Shown here piece after piece: positions 39,640-53,980 of a stretch of 64,000 nucleotides of DNA. A program made the position numbers and the translations under genes. The DNA comes from Tritrichomonas musculus (Eukaryota; Parabasalia; Tritrichomonadida; Tritrichomonadidae), in assembly GCA_039105265.1 (NCBI GenBank), contig JAPFFF010000093.1:1-64000 (forward strand), written 5' to 3'. How positions within the stretch are numbered: the first letter of the stretch is position 1; every line of letters starts with the position of its first letter. The notes under the pieces were generated by a model that searched no databases, was not told where the DNA came from, and was given only the letters and a program-made list of their open reading frames with translations.

Positions 39640-42600
39640 AAGATAATTAAAAACGATTTCGAAATTAAGTAAAATCAATAAAGATTAAATCGCAATATCA
39701 ATTATTCTTATTCAAACGTTTCTCACAAGTGAACAGAGTTAAATAAAACATAAATCTCAAACACTTTTGTAAGATAATTATAAACGATTTCGAAATTAAG
39801 TAAAATCAGTAAAAATTAAAGCTTAATCTCAGTTATTCTTATTCAAACGTTTCTCACAAATGAACAGAGTTAAATAAAACACAAATCTCAAACACTTTTG
39901 TAAGATAATTAAAAACGATTTCGAAATTAAGTAAAATCAGTAAAAATTAAAGCTTAATCTCAGTTATTCTTATTCTAACATTTCTCACAAATGAACAGAG
40001 TTAAATAAAACACAAATCTCAAACACTTTTGTAAGATAATTAAAAACGATTTCGAAATTAAGTAAAATCAGTAAAAATTAAAGCTTAATCTCAGTTATTC
40101 TTAATCTAACATTTCTCACAAATGAACAGAGTTAAATAAAACACAAATCTCAAACACTTTTATAAGATAATTAAAAACGATTTCGAAATTAAGTAAAATC
40201 AGTAAAAATTAAAGCTTAATCTCAGTTATTCTTAATCTAACATTTCTCACAAATGAACAGAGTTAAATAAAACACAAATCTCAAACACTTTTGTAAGATA
40301 ATTAAAAACGATTTCGAAATTAAGTAAAATCAGTAAAAATTAAAGCGCAATATCAATTATTCTTATTCAAACGTTTCTCACAAGTGAACAGAGTTAAATA
40401 AAACATAAATCTCAAACACTTTTGTAAGATAATTATAAACGATTTCGAAATTAAGTAAAATCAGTAAAAATTAAAGCTTAATCTCAATTATTCTTAATCT
40501 AACGTTTCTCACAAATGAACAGAGTTAAATAAAACACAAATCTCAAACACTTTTATAAGATAATTAAAAACGATTTCGAAATTAAGTAAAATCAATAAAG
40601 ATTAAATCGCAATATCAATTATTCTTATTCAAACGTTTCTCACAAGTGAACAGAGTTAAATAAAACACAAATCTCAAACACTTTTGTAAGATAATTAAAA
40701 ACGATTTCGAAATTAAGTAAAATCAATAAAGATTAAATCGCAATATCAATTATTCTTATTCAAACGTTTCTCACAAGTGAACAGAGTTAAATAAAACACA
40801 AATCTCAAACACTTTTGTAAGATAATTAAAAACGATTTCGAAATTAAGTAAAATCAATAAAGATTAAATCGCAATATCAATTATTCTTATTCAAACGTTT
40901 CTCACAAATGAACAGAGTTAAATAAAACATAAATCTCAAACACTTTTGTAAGATAATTATAAACGATTTCGAAATTAAGTAAAATCAGTAAAAATTAAAG
41001 CTTAATCTCAGTTATTCTTATTCAAACGTTTCTCACAAATGAACAGAGTTAAATAAAACACAAATCTCAAACACTTTTGTAAGATAATTATAAACGATTT
41101 CGAAATTAAGTAAAATCAATAAAAATTAAAGCTTAATCTCAGTTATTCTTAATCTAACATTTCTCACAAGTGAACAGAGTTAAATAAAACACAAATCTCA
41201 AACACTTTTATAAGATAATTGAAAAAGATTTCGAAATTAAGTAAAATCAATAAAAATTAAAGCTTAATCTCAGTTATTCTTATTCAAACGTTTCTCACAA
41301 ATGAACAGAGTTAAATAAAACACAAATCTCAAACACTTTTGTAAGATAATTAAAAACGATTTCGAAATTAAGTAAAATCAATAAAAATTAAAGCTTAATC
41401 TCAGTTATTCTTATTCTAACATTTCTCACAAATGAACAGAGTTAAATAAAACACAAATCTCAAACACTTTTGTAAGATAATTAAAAACGATTTCGAAATT
41501 AATTAAAATCAGTAAAAATTAAAGCTTAATCTCAGTTATTCTTATTCAAACGTTTCTCACAAGTGAACAGAGTTAAATAAAACATAAATCTCAAACACTT
41601 TTGTAAGATAATTAAAAACGATTTCGAAATTAAGTAAAATCAATAAAGATTAAATCGCAATATCAATTATTCTTATTCAAACGTTTCTCACAAGTGAACA
41701 GAGTTAAATAAAACACAAATCTCAAACACTTTTGTAAGATAATTAAAAACGATTTCGAAATTAAGTAAAATCAATAAAGATTAAATCGCAATATCAATTA
41801 TTCTTATTCAAACGTTTCTCACAAATGAACAGAGTTAAATAAAACACAAATCTCAAACACTTTTGTAAGATAATTAAAAACGATTTCGAAATTAAGTAAA
41901 ATCAATAAAAATTAAAGCTTAATCTCAGTTATTCTTATTCTAACATTTCTCACAAATGAACAGAGTTAAATAAAACACAAATCTCAAACACTTTTGTAAG
42001 ATAATTAAAAACGATTTCGAAATTAAGTAAAATCAGTAAAAATTAAAGCTTAATCTCAGTTATTCTTATTCAAACGTTTCTCACAAGTGAACAGAGTTAA
42101 ATAAAACATAAATCTCAAACACTTTTGTAAGATAATTAAAAACGATTTCGAAATTAAGTAAAATCAATAAAGATTAAATCGCAATATCAATTATTCTTAT
42201 TCAAACGTTTCTCACAAGTGAACAGAGTTAAATAAAACACAAATCTCAAACACTTTTGTAAGATAATTAAAAACGATTTCGAAATTAAGTAAAATCAGTA
42301 AAAATTAAAGCTTAATCTCAGTTATTCTTAATCTAACATTTCTCACAAATGAACAGAGTTAAATAAAACACAAATCTCAAACACTTTTGTAAGATAATTA
42401 TAAACGATTTCGAAATTAAGTAAAATCAGTAAAAATTAAAGCTTAATCTCAGTTATTCTTATTCAAACGTTTCTCACAAATGAACAGAGTTAAATAAAAC
42501 ACAAATCTCAAACACTTTTGTAAGATAATTAAAAACGATTTCGAAATTAAGTAAAATCAGTAAAAATTAAAGCTTAATCTCAGTTATTCTTATTCAAACG

Positions 42601-44470
42601 TTTCTCACAAATGAACAGAGTTAAATAAAACACAAATCTCAAACACTTTTGTAAGATAATTAAAAACGATTTCGAAATTAAGTAAAATCAATAAAGATTA
42701 AATCGCAATATCAATTATTCTTATTCAAACGTTTCTCACAAGTGAACAGAGTTAAATAAAACACAAATCTCAAACACTTTTGTAAGATAATTAAAAACGA
42801 TTTCGAAATTAAGTAAAATCAATAAAGATTAAATCGCAATATCAATTATTCTTATTCAAACGTTTCTCACAAGTATACAGAGTTAAATAAAACATAAATC
42901 TCAAACACTTTTGTAAGATAATTAAAAACGATTTCGAAATTAAGTAAAATCAATAAAGATTAAATCGCAATATCAATTATTCTTATTCAAACGTTTCTCA
43001 CAAGTATACAGAGTTAAATAAAACATAAATCTCAAACACTTTTGTAAGATAATTAAAAACGATTTCGAAATTAAGTAAAATCAGTAAAAATTAAAGCTTA
43101 ATCTCAATTATTCTTATTCTAACATTTCTCACAAATGAACAGAGTTAAATAAAACACAAATCTCAAACACTTTTGTAAGATAATTAAAAACGATTTCGAA
43201 ATTAATTAAAATCAGTAAAAATTAAAGCTTAATCTCAGTTATTCTTATTCAAACGTTTCTCACAAATGAACAGAGTTAAATAAAACATAAATCTCAAACA
43301 CTTTTGTAAGATAATTAAAAACGATTTCGAAATTAAGTAAAATCAGTAAAAATTAAAGCTTAATCTCAGTTATTCTTATTCAAACGTTTCTCACAAATGA
43401 ACAGAGTTAAATAAAACACAAATCTCAAACACTTTTGTAAGATAATTATAAACGATTTCGAAATTAAGTAAAATCAATAAAAATTAAAGCTTAATCTCAG
43501 TTATTCTTAATCTAACATTTCTCACAAGTGAACAGAGTTAAATAAAACACAAATCTCAAACACTTTTATAAGATAATTGAAAAAGATTTCGAAATTAAGT
43601 AAAATCAATAAAAATTAAAGCTTAATCTCAGTTATTCTTATTCAAACGTTTCTCACAAATGAACAGAGTTAAATAAAACACAAATCTCAAACACTTTTGT
43701 AAGATAATTAAAAACGATTTCGAAATTAAGTAAAATCAATAAAAATTAAAGCTTAATCTCAGTTATTCTTATTCTAACATTTCTCACAAATGAACAGAGT
43801 TAAATAAAACACAAATCTCAAACACTTTTGTAAGATAATTAAAAACGATTTCGAAATTAAGTAAAATCAGTAAAAATTAAAGCTTAATCTCAGTTATTCT
43901 TATTCAAACGTTTCTCACAAGTGAACAGAGTTAAATAAAACATAAATCTCAAACACTTTTGTAAGATAATTAAAAACGATTTCGAAATTAAGTAAAATCA
44001 ATAAAGATTAAATCGCAATATCAATTATTCTTATTCAAACGTTTCTCACAAGTGAACAGAGTTAAATAAAACACAAATCTCAAACACTTTTGTAAGATAA
44101 TTAAAAACGATTTCGAAATTAAGTAAAATCAATAAAGATTAAATCGCAATATCAATTATTCTTATTCAAACGTTTCTCACAAGTGAACAGAGTTAAATAA
44201 AACACAAATCTCAAACACTTTTGTAAGATAATTAAAAACGATTTCGAAATTAAGTAAAATCAATAAAGATTAAATCGCAATATCAATTATTCTTATTCAA
44301 ACGTTTCTCACAAGTATACAGAGTTAAATAAAACATAAATCTCAAACACTTTTGTAAGATAATTAAAAACGATTTCGAAATTAAGTAAAATCAGTAAAAA
44401 TTAAAGCTTAATCTCAATTATTCTTAATCTAACGTTTCTCACAAATGAACAGAGTTAAATAAAACACAAA
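39640..44470. repeat. First copy of a 4.8 kb block (42-unit displacement)
   Basis: The block matches 45010-49970. The displacement is 41 units (5371 bp) at the left (H-form 40342 with 45713) and 42 units (5502 bp) from about 40.88 kb on: K-forms 41221 and 43579 with 46723 and 49081, T-forms 42874, 43005 and 44315 with 48376, 48507 and 49817. The extra unit is an added R-form unit in the run before 46381 (four instead of three). The block spans the junction of zone III and zone II', so that junction was itself copied. Confidence 0.85.
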
Positions 44471-45009
44471 TCTCAAACACTTTTGTAAGATAATTAAAAA
44501 CGATTTCGAAATTAAGTAAAATCAGTAAAAATTAAAGCTTAATCTCAGTTATTCTTATTCAAACGTTTCTCACAAGTGAACAGAGTTAAATAAAACACAA
44601 ATCTCAAACACTTTTGTAAGATAATTGAAAACGATTTCGAAATTAAGTAAAATCAATAAAAATTAAAGCTTAATCTCAGTTATTCTTAATCTAACATTTC
44701 TCACAAATGAACAGAGTTAAATAAAACACAAATCTCAAACACTTTTGTAAGATAATTATAAACGATTTCGAAATTAAGTAAAATCAGTAAAAATTAAAGC
44801 GCAATATCAATTATTCTTATTCAAACGTTTCTCACAAGTGAACAGAGTTAAATAAAACACAAATCTCAAACACTTTTGTAAGATAATTAAAAACGATTTC
44901 GAAATTAAGTAAAATCAGTAAAAATTAAAGCTTAATCTCAGTTATTCTTAATCTAACATTTCTCACAAATGAACAGAGTTAAATAAAACACAAATCTCAA
45001 ACACTTTTG

Positions 45010-48000
45010 TAAGATAATTAAAAACGATTTCGAAATTAAGTAAAATCAATAAAGATTAAATCGCAATATCAATTATTCTTATTCAAACGTTTCTCACAAG
45101 TGAACAGAGTTAAATAAAACATAAATCTCAAACACTTTTGTAAGATAATTATAAACGATTTCGAAATTAAGTAAAATCAGTAAAAATTAAAGCTTAATCT
45201 CAGTTATTCTTATTCAAACGTTTCTCACAAATGAACAGAGTTAAATAAAACACAAATCTCAAACACTTTTGTAAGATAATTAAAAACGATTTCGAAATTA
45301 AGTAAAATCAGTAAAAATTAAAGCTTAATCTCAGTTATTCTTAATCTAACATTTCTCACAAATGAACAGAGTTAAATAAAACACAAATCTCAAACACTTT
45401 TGTAAGATAATTAAAAACGATTTCGAAATTAAGTAAAATCAGTAAAAATTAAAGCTTAATCTCAGTTATTCTTAATCTAACATTTCTCACAAATGAACAG
45501 AGTTAAATAAAACACAAATCTCAAACACTTTTATAAGATAATTAAAAACGATTTCGAAATTAAGTAAAATCAGTAAAAATTAAAGCTTAATCTCAGTTAT
45601 TCTTAATCTAACATTTCTCACAAATGAACAGAGTTAAATAAAACACAAATCTCAAACACTTTTGTAAGATAATTAAAAACGATTTCGAAATTAAGTAAAA
45701 TCAGTAAAAATTAAAGCGCAATATCAATTATTCTTATTCAAACGTTTCTCACAAGTGAACAGAGTTAAATAAAACATAAATCTCAAACACTTTTGTAAGA
45801 TAATTATAAACGATTTCGAAATTAAGTAAAATCAGTAAAAATTAAAGCTTAATCTCAATTATTCTTAATCTAACGTTTCTCACAAATGAACAGAGTTAAA
45901 TAAAACACAAATCTCAAACACTTTTATAAGATAATTAAAAACGATTTCGAAATTAAGTAAAATCAATAAAGATTAAATCGCAATATCAATTATTCTTATT
46001 CAAACGTTTCTCACAAGTGAACAGAGTTAAATAAAACACAAATCTCAAACACTTTTGTAAGATAATTAAAAACGATTTCGAAATTAAGTAAAATCAATAA
46101 AGATTAAATCGCAATATCAATTATTCTTATTCAAACGTTTCTCACAAGTGAACAGAGTTAAATAAAACACAAATCTCAAACACTTTTGTAAGATAATTAA
46201 AAACGATTTCGAAATTAAGTAAAATCAATAAAGATTAAATCGCAATATCAATTATTCTTATTCAAACGTTTCTCACAAGTGAACAGAGTTAAATAAAACA
46301 CAAATCTCAAACACTTTTGTAAGATAATTAAAAACGATTTCGAAATTAAGTAAAATCAATAAAGATTAAATCGCAATATCAATTATTCTTATTCAAACGT
46401 TTCTCACAAATGAACAGAGTTAAATAAAACATAAATCTCAAACACTTTTGTAAGATAATTATAAACGATTTCGAAATTAAGTAAAATCAGTAAAAATTAA
46501 AGCTTAATCTCAGTTATTCTTATTCAAACGTTTCTCACAAATGAACAGAGTTAAATAAAACACAAATCTCAAACACTTTTGTAAGATAATTATAAACGAT
46601 TTCGAAATTAAGTAAAATCAATAAAAATTAAAGCTTAATCTCAGTTATTCTTAATCTAACATTTCTCACAAGTGAACAGAGTTAAATAAAACACAAATCT
46701 CAAACACTTTTATAAGATAATTGAAAAAGATTTCGAAATTAAGTAAAATCAATAAAAATTAAAGCTTAATCTCAGTTATTCTTATTCAAACGTTTCTCAC
46801 AAATGAACAGAGTTAAATAAAACACAAATCTCAAACACTTTTGTAAGATAATTAAAAACGATTTCGAAATTAAGTAAAATCAATAAAAATTAAAGCTTAA
46901 TCTCAGTTATTCTTATTCTAACATTTCTCACAAATGAACAGAGTTAAATAAAACACAAATCTCAAACACTTTTGTAAGATAATTAAAAACGATTTCGAAA
47001 TTAATTAAAATCAGTAAAAATTAAAGCTTAATCTCAGTTATTCTTATTCAAACGTTTCTCACAAGTGAACAGAGTTAAATAAAACATAAATCTCAAACAC
47101 TTTTGTAAGATAATTAAAAACGATTTCGAAATTAAGTAAAATCAATAAAGATTAAATCGCAATATCAATTATTCTTATTCAAACGTTTCTCACAAGTGAA
47201 CAGAGTTAAATAAAACACAAATCTCAAACACTTTTGTAAGATAATTAAAAACGATTTCGAAATTAAGTAAAATCAATAAAGATTAAATCGCAATATCAAT
47301 TATTCTTATTCAAACGTTTCTCACAAATGAACAGAGTTAAATAAAACACAAATCTCAAACACTTTTGTAAGATAATTAAAAACGATTTCGAAATTAAGTA
47401 AAATCAATAAAAATTAAAGCTTAATCTCAGTTATTCTTATTCTAACATTTCTCACAAATGAACAGAGTTAAATAAAACACAAATCTCAAACACTTTTGTA
47501 AGATAATTAAAAACGATTTCGAAATTAAGTAAAATCAGTAAAAATTAAAGCTTAATCTCAGTTATTCTTATTCAAACGTTTCTCACAAGTGAACAGAGTT
47601 AAATAAAACATAAATCTCAAACACTTTTGTAAGATAATTAAAAACGATTTCGAAATTAAGTAAAATCAATAAAGATTAAATCGCAATATCAATTATTCTT
47701 ATTCAAACGTTTCTCACAAGTGAACAGAGTTAAATAAAACACAAATCTCAAACACTTTTGTAAGATAATTAAAAACGATTTCGAAATTAAGTAAAATCAG
47801 TAAAAATTAAAGCTTAATCTCAGTTATTCTTAATCTAACATTTCTCACAAATGAACAGAGTTAAATAAAACACAAATCTCAAACACTTTTGTAAGATAAT
47901 TATAAACGATTTCGAAATTAAGTAAAATCAGTAAAAATTAAAGCTTAATCTCAGTTATTCTTATTCAAACGTTTCTCACAAATGAACAGAGTTAAATAAA

Positions 48001-49970
48001 ACACAAATCTCAAACACTTTTGTAAGATAATTAAAAACGATTTCGAAATTAAGTAAAATCAGTAAAAATTAAAGCTTAATCTCAGTTATTCTTATTCAAA
48101 CGTTTCTCACAAATGAACAGAGTTAAATAAAACACAAATCTCAAACACTTTTGTAAGATAATTAAAAACGATTTCGAAATTAAGTAAAATCAATAAAGAT
48201 TAAATCGCAATATCAATTATTCTTATTCAAACGTTTCTCACAAGTGAACAGAGTTAAATAAAACACAAATCTCAAACACTTTTGTAAGATAATTAAAAAC
48301 GATTTCGAAATTAAGTAAAATCAATAAAGATTAAATCGCAATATCAATTATTCTTATTCAAACGTTTCTCACAAGTATACAGAGTTAAATAAAACATAAA
48401 TCTCAAACACTTTTGTAAGATAATTAAAAACGATTTCGAAATTAAGTAAAATCAATAAAGATTAAATCGCAATATCAATTATTCTTATTCAAACGTTTCT
48501 CACAAGTATACAGAGTTAAATAAAACATAAATCTCAAACACTTTTGTAAGATAATTAAAAACGATTTCGAAATTAAGTAAAATCAGTAAAAATTAAAGCT
48601 TAATCTCAATTATTCTTATTCTAACATTTCTCACAAATGAACAGAGTTAAATAAAACACAAATCTCAAACACTTTTGTAAGATAATTAAAAACGATTTCG
48701 AAATTAATTAAAATCAGTAAAAATTAAAGCTTAATCTCAGTTATTCTTATTCAAACGTTTCTCACAAATGAACAGAGTTAAATAAAACATAAATCTCAAA
48801 CACTTTTGTAAGATAATTAAAAACGATTTCGAAATTAAGTAAAATCAGTAAAAATTAAAGCTTAATCTCAGTTATTCTTATTCAAACGTTTCTCACAAAT
48901 GAACAGAGTTAAATAAAACACAAATCTCAAACACTTTTGTAAGATAATTATAAACGATTTCGAAATTAAGTAAAATCAATAAAAATTAAAGCTTAATCTC
49001 AGTTATTCTTAATCTAACATTTCTCACAAGTGAACAGAGTTAAATAAAACACAAATCTCAAACACTTTTATAAGATAATTGAAAAAGATTTCGAAATTAA
49101 GTAAAATCAATAAAAATTAAAGCTTAATCTCAGTTATTCTTATTCAAACGTTTCTCACAAATGAACAGAGTTAAATAAAACACAAATCTCAAACACTTTT
49201 GTAAGATAATTAAAAACGATTTCGAAATTAAGTAAAATCAATAAAAATTAAAGCTTAATCTCAGTTATTCTTATTCTAACATTTCTCACAAATGAACAGA
49301 GTTAAATAAAACACAAATCTCAAACACTTTTGTAAGATAATTAAAAACGATTTCGAAATTAAGTAAAATCAGTAAAAATTAAAGCTTAATCTCAGTTATT
49401 CTTATTCAAACGTTTCTCACAAGTGAACAGAGTTAAATAAAACATAAATCTCAAACACTTTTGTAAGATAATTAAAAACGATTTCGAAATTAAGTAAAAT
49501 CAATAAAGATTAAATCGCAATATCAATTATTCTTATTCAAACGTTTCTCACAAGTGAACAGAGTTAAATAAAACACAAATCTCAAACACTTTTGTAAGAT
49601 AATTAAAAACGATTTCGAAATTAAGTAAAATCAATAAAGATTAAATCGCAATATCAATTATTCTTATTCAAACGTTTCTCACAAGTGAACAGAGTTAAAT
49701 AAAACACAAATCTCAAACACTTTTGTAAGATAATTAAAAACGATTTCGAAATTAAGTAAAATCAATAAAGATTAAATCGCAATATCAATTATTCTTATTC
49801 AAACGTTTCTCACAAGTATACAGAGTTAAATAAAACATAAATCTCAAACACTTTTGTAAGATAATTAAAAACGATTTCGAAATTAAGTAAAATCAGTAAA
49901 AATTAAAGCTTAATCTCAATTATTCTTAATCTAACGTTTCTCACAAATGAACAGAGTTAAATAAAACACA
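45010..49970. repeat. Second copy of the 4.8 kb block
   Basis: This is the partner of 39640-44470, separated by about four zone-III-type units (44470-45010, including the H-form at 44796). The right edge is seen where 49990 reads ttttataag but 44488 reads ttttgtaag. Its right half also belongs to the 24,496-bp duplication and the 30-unit tandem repeat, so this stretch has at least three paralogues in the window. Confidence 0.85.
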
Positions 49971-50050
49971 AATCTCAAACACTTTTATAAGATAATTAAA
50001 AACGATTTCGAAATTAAGTAAAATCAGTAAAAATTAAAGCTTAATCTCAG
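46170..50050. repeat. 30-unit (3930 bp) higher-order repeat, copy 1
   Basis: This copy matches 50100-53980 at exactly 3930 bp. T-forms 48376, 48507 and 49817 pair with 52306, 52437 and 53747. K-forms 46723 and 49081 pair with 50653 and 53011. The aattattctt unit with cataaatc at 46381 pairs with 50311. The order of variant units is the same throughout as far as I could follow, so this is the clearest fixed-length HOR in the window. Confidence 0.88.
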
Positions 50051-50099
50051 TTATTCTTAATCTAACGTTTCTCACAAGTGAACAGAGTTAAATAAAACA

Positions 50100-53000
50100 C
50101 AAATCTCAAACACTTTTGTAAGATAATTAAAAACGATTTCGAAATTAAGTAAAATCAGTAAAAATTAAAGCGCAATATCAATTATTCTTATTCAAACGTT
50201 TCTCACAAGTGAACAGAGTTAAATAAAACACAAATCTCAAACACTTTTGTAAGATAATTAAAAACGATTTCGAAATTAAGTAAAATCAATAAAGATTAAA
50301 TCGCAATATCAATTATTCTTATTCAAACGTTTCTCACAAATGAACAGAGTTAAATAAAACATAAATCTCAAACACTTTTGTAAGATAATTATAAACGATT
50401 TCGAAATTAAGTAAAATCAGTAAAAATTAAAGCTTAATCTCAGTTATTCTTATTCAAACGTTTCTCACAAATGAACAGAGTTAAATAAAACACAAATCTC
50501 AAACACTTTTGTAAGATAATTATAAACGATTTCGAAATTAAGTAAAATCAATAAAAATTAAAGCTTAATCTCAGTTATTCTTAATCTAACATTTCTCACA
50601 AGTGAACAGAGTTAAATAAAACACAAATCTCAAACACTTTTATAAGATAATTGAAAAAGATTTCGAAATTAAGTAAAATCAATAAAAATTAAAGCTTAAT
50701 CTCAGTTATTCTTATTCAAACGTTTCTCACAAATGAACAGAGTTAAATAAAACACAAATCTCAAACACTTTTGTAAGATAATTAAAAACGATTTCGAAAT
50801 TAAGTAAAATCAATAAAAATTAAAGCTTAATCTCAGTTATTCTTATTCTAACATTTCTCACAAATGAACAGAGTTAAATAAAACACAAATCTCAAACACT
50901 TTTGTAAGATAATTAAAAACGATTTCGAAATTAATTAAAATCAGTAAAAATTAAAGCTTAATCTCAGTTATTCTTATTCAAACGTTTCTCACAAGTGAAC
51001 AGAGTTAAATAAAACATAAATCTCAAACACTTTTGTAAGATAATTAAAAACGATTTCGAAATTAAGTAAAATCAATAAAGATTAAATCGCAATATCAATT
51101 ATTCTTATTCAAACGTTTCTCACAAGTGAACAGAGTTAAATAAAACACAAATCTCAAACACTTTTGTAAGATAATTAAAAACGATTTCGAAATTAAGTAA
51201 AATCAATAAAGATTAAATCGCAATATCAATTATTCTTATTCAAACGTTTCTCACAAATGAACAGAGTTAAATAAAACACAAATCTCAAACACTTTTGTAA
51301 GATAATTAAAAACGATTTCGAAATTAAGTAAAATCAATAAAAATTAAAGCTTAATCTCAGTTATTCTTATTCTAACATTTCTCACAAATGAACAGAGTTA
51401 AATAAAACACAAATCTCAAACACTTTTGTAAGATAATTAAAAACGATTTCGAAATTAAGTAAAATCAGTAAAAATTAAAGCTTAATCTCAGTTATTCTTA
51501 TTCAAACGTTTCTCACAAGTGAACAGAGTTAAATAAAACATAAATCTCAAACACTTTTGTAAGATAATTAAAAACGATTTCGAAATTAAGTAAAATCAAT
51601 AAAGATTAAATCGCAATATCAATTATTCTTATTCAAACGTTTCTCACAAGTGAACAGAGTTAAATAAAACACAAATCTCAAACACTTTTGTAAGATAATT
51701 AAAAACGATTTCGAAATTAAGTAAAATCAGTAAAAATTAAAGCTTAATCTCAGTTATTCTTAATCTAACATTTCTCACAAATGAACAGAGTTAAATAAAA
51801 CACAAATCTCAAACACTTTTGTAAGATAATTATAAACGATTTCGAAATTAAGTAAAATCAGTAAAAATTAAAGCTTAATCTCAGTTATTCTTATTCAAAC
51901 GTTTCTCACAAATGAACAGAGTTAAATAAAACACAAATCTCAAACACTTTTGTAAGATAATTAAAAACGATTTCGAAATTAAGTAAAATCAGTAAAAATT
52001 AAAGCTTAATCTCAGTTATTCTTATTCAAACGTTTCTCACAAATGAACAGAGTTAAATAAAACACAAATCTCAAACACTTTTGTAAGATAATTAAAAACG
52101 ATTTCGAAATTAAGTAAAATCAATAAAGATTAAATCGCAATATCAATTATTCTTATTCAAACGTTTCTCACAAGTGAACAGAGTTAAATAAAACACAAAT
52201 CTCAAACACTTTTGTAAGATAATTAAAAACGATTTCGAAATTAAGTAAAATCAATAAAGATTAAATCGCAATATCAATTATTCTTATTCAAACGTTTCTC
52301 ACAAGTATACAGAGTTAAATAAAACATAAATCTCAAACACTTTTGTAAGATAATTAAAAACGATTTCGAAATTAAGTAAAATCAATAAAGATTAAATCGC
52401 AATATCAATTATTCTTATTCAAACGTTTCTCACAAGTATACAGAGTTAAATAAAACATAAATCTCAAACACTTTTGTAAGATAATTAAAAACGATTTCGA
52501 AATTAAGTAAAATCAGTAAAAATTAAAGCTTAATCTCAATTATTCTTATTCTAACATTTCTCACAAATGAACAGAGTTAAATAAAACACAAATCTCAAAC
52601 ACTTTTGTAAGATAATTAAAAACGATTTCGAAATTAATTAAAATCAGTAAAAATTAAAGCTTAATCTCAGTTATTCTTATTCAAACGTTTCTCACAAATG
52701 AACAGAGTTAAATAAAACATAAATCTCAAACACTTTTGTAAGATAATTAAAAACGATTTCGAAATTAAGTAAAATCAGTAAAAATTAAAGCTTAATCTCA
52801 GTTATTCTTATTCAAACGTTTCTCACAAATGAACAGAGTTAAATAAAACACAAATCTCAAACACTTTTGTAAGATAATTATAAACGATTTCGAAATTAAG
52901 TAAAATCAATAAAAATTAAAGCTTAATCTCAGTTATTCTTAATCTAACATTTCTCACAAGTGAACAGAGTTAAATAAAACACAAATCTCAAACACTTTTA

Positions 53001-53980
53001 TAAGATAATTGAAAAAGATTTCGAAATTAAGTAAAATCAATAAAAATTAAAGCTTAATCTCAGTTATTCTTATTCAAACGTTTCTCACAAATGAACAGAG
53101 TTAAATAAAACACAAATCTCAAACACTTTTGTAAGATAATTAAAAACGATTTCGAAATTAAGTAAAATCAATAAAAATTAAAGCTTAATCTCAGTTATTC
53201 TTATTCTAACATTTCTCACAAATGAACAGAGTTAAATAAAACACAAATCTCAAACACTTTTGTAAGATAATTAAAAACGATTTCGAAATTAAGTAAAATC
53301 AGTAAAAATTAAAGCTTAATCTCAGTTATTCTTATTCAAACGTTTCTCACAAGTGAACAGAGTTAAATAAAACATAAATCTCAAACACTTTTGTAAGATA
53401 ATTAAAAACGATTTCGAAATTAAGTAAAATCAATAAAGATTAAATCGCAATATCAATTATTCTTATTCAAACGTTTCTCACAAGTGAACAGAGTTAAATA
53501 AAACACAAATCTCAAACACTTTTGTAAGATAATTAAAAACGATTTCGAAATTAAGTAAAATCAATAAAGATTAAATCGCAATATCAATTATTCTTATTCA
53601 AACGTTTCTCACAAGTGAACAGAGTTAAATAAAACACAAATCTCAAACACTTTTGTAAGATAATTAAAAACGATTTCGAAATTAAGTAAAATCAATAAAG
53701 ATTAAATCGCAATATCAATTATTCTTATTCAAACGTTTCTCACAAGTATACAGAGTTAAATAAAACATAAATCTCAAACACTTTTGTAAGATAATTAAAA
53801 ACGATTTCGAAATTAAGTAAAATCAGTAAAAATTAAAGCTTAATCTCAATTATTCTTAATCTAACGTTTCTCACAAATGAACAGAGTTAAATAAAACACA
53901 AATCTCAAACACTTTTATAAGATAATTAAAAACGATTTCGAAATTAAGTAAAATCAGTAAAAATTAAAGCTTAATCTCAA
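50100..53980. repeat. 30-unit (3930 bp) higher-order repeat, copy 2
   Basis: This is the tandem partner of 46170-50050. The first differing site on the right is near 53980 (caatt taatctaacg with caaatgaac) against 50050 (cagtt taatctaacg with caagtgaac). The 30-unit spacing also appears in zone II (T-forms 23880, 24011 and 25321 with 27810, 27941 and 29251), as expected from the 24,496-bp duplication. Confidence 0.88.

Larger units (their letters stand above)
29600..40400. repeat. Zone III, rich in H-form hybrid units, no T- or K-form
   Basis: H-form units (cagtaaaaattaaag then cgcaatatcaa) lie at 31434, 32351, 34316, 35888, 36281, 38508, 39163, 39556 and 40342 (start of aaagcgc). Spacings are 7, 15, 12, 3, 17, 5, 3 and 6 units. 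No T-form or K-form unit was found between 29260 and 41220. Another internal marker is the attcct variant at 32764 and 37087, which are 33 units (4323 bp) apart. Units with ttgaaaacg followed by caataaaaatt and then a taatctaaca unit recur (near 31270, 33490, 35060, 37815 and 38990) and mark further internal repeats of changing length. Confidence 0.85.
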
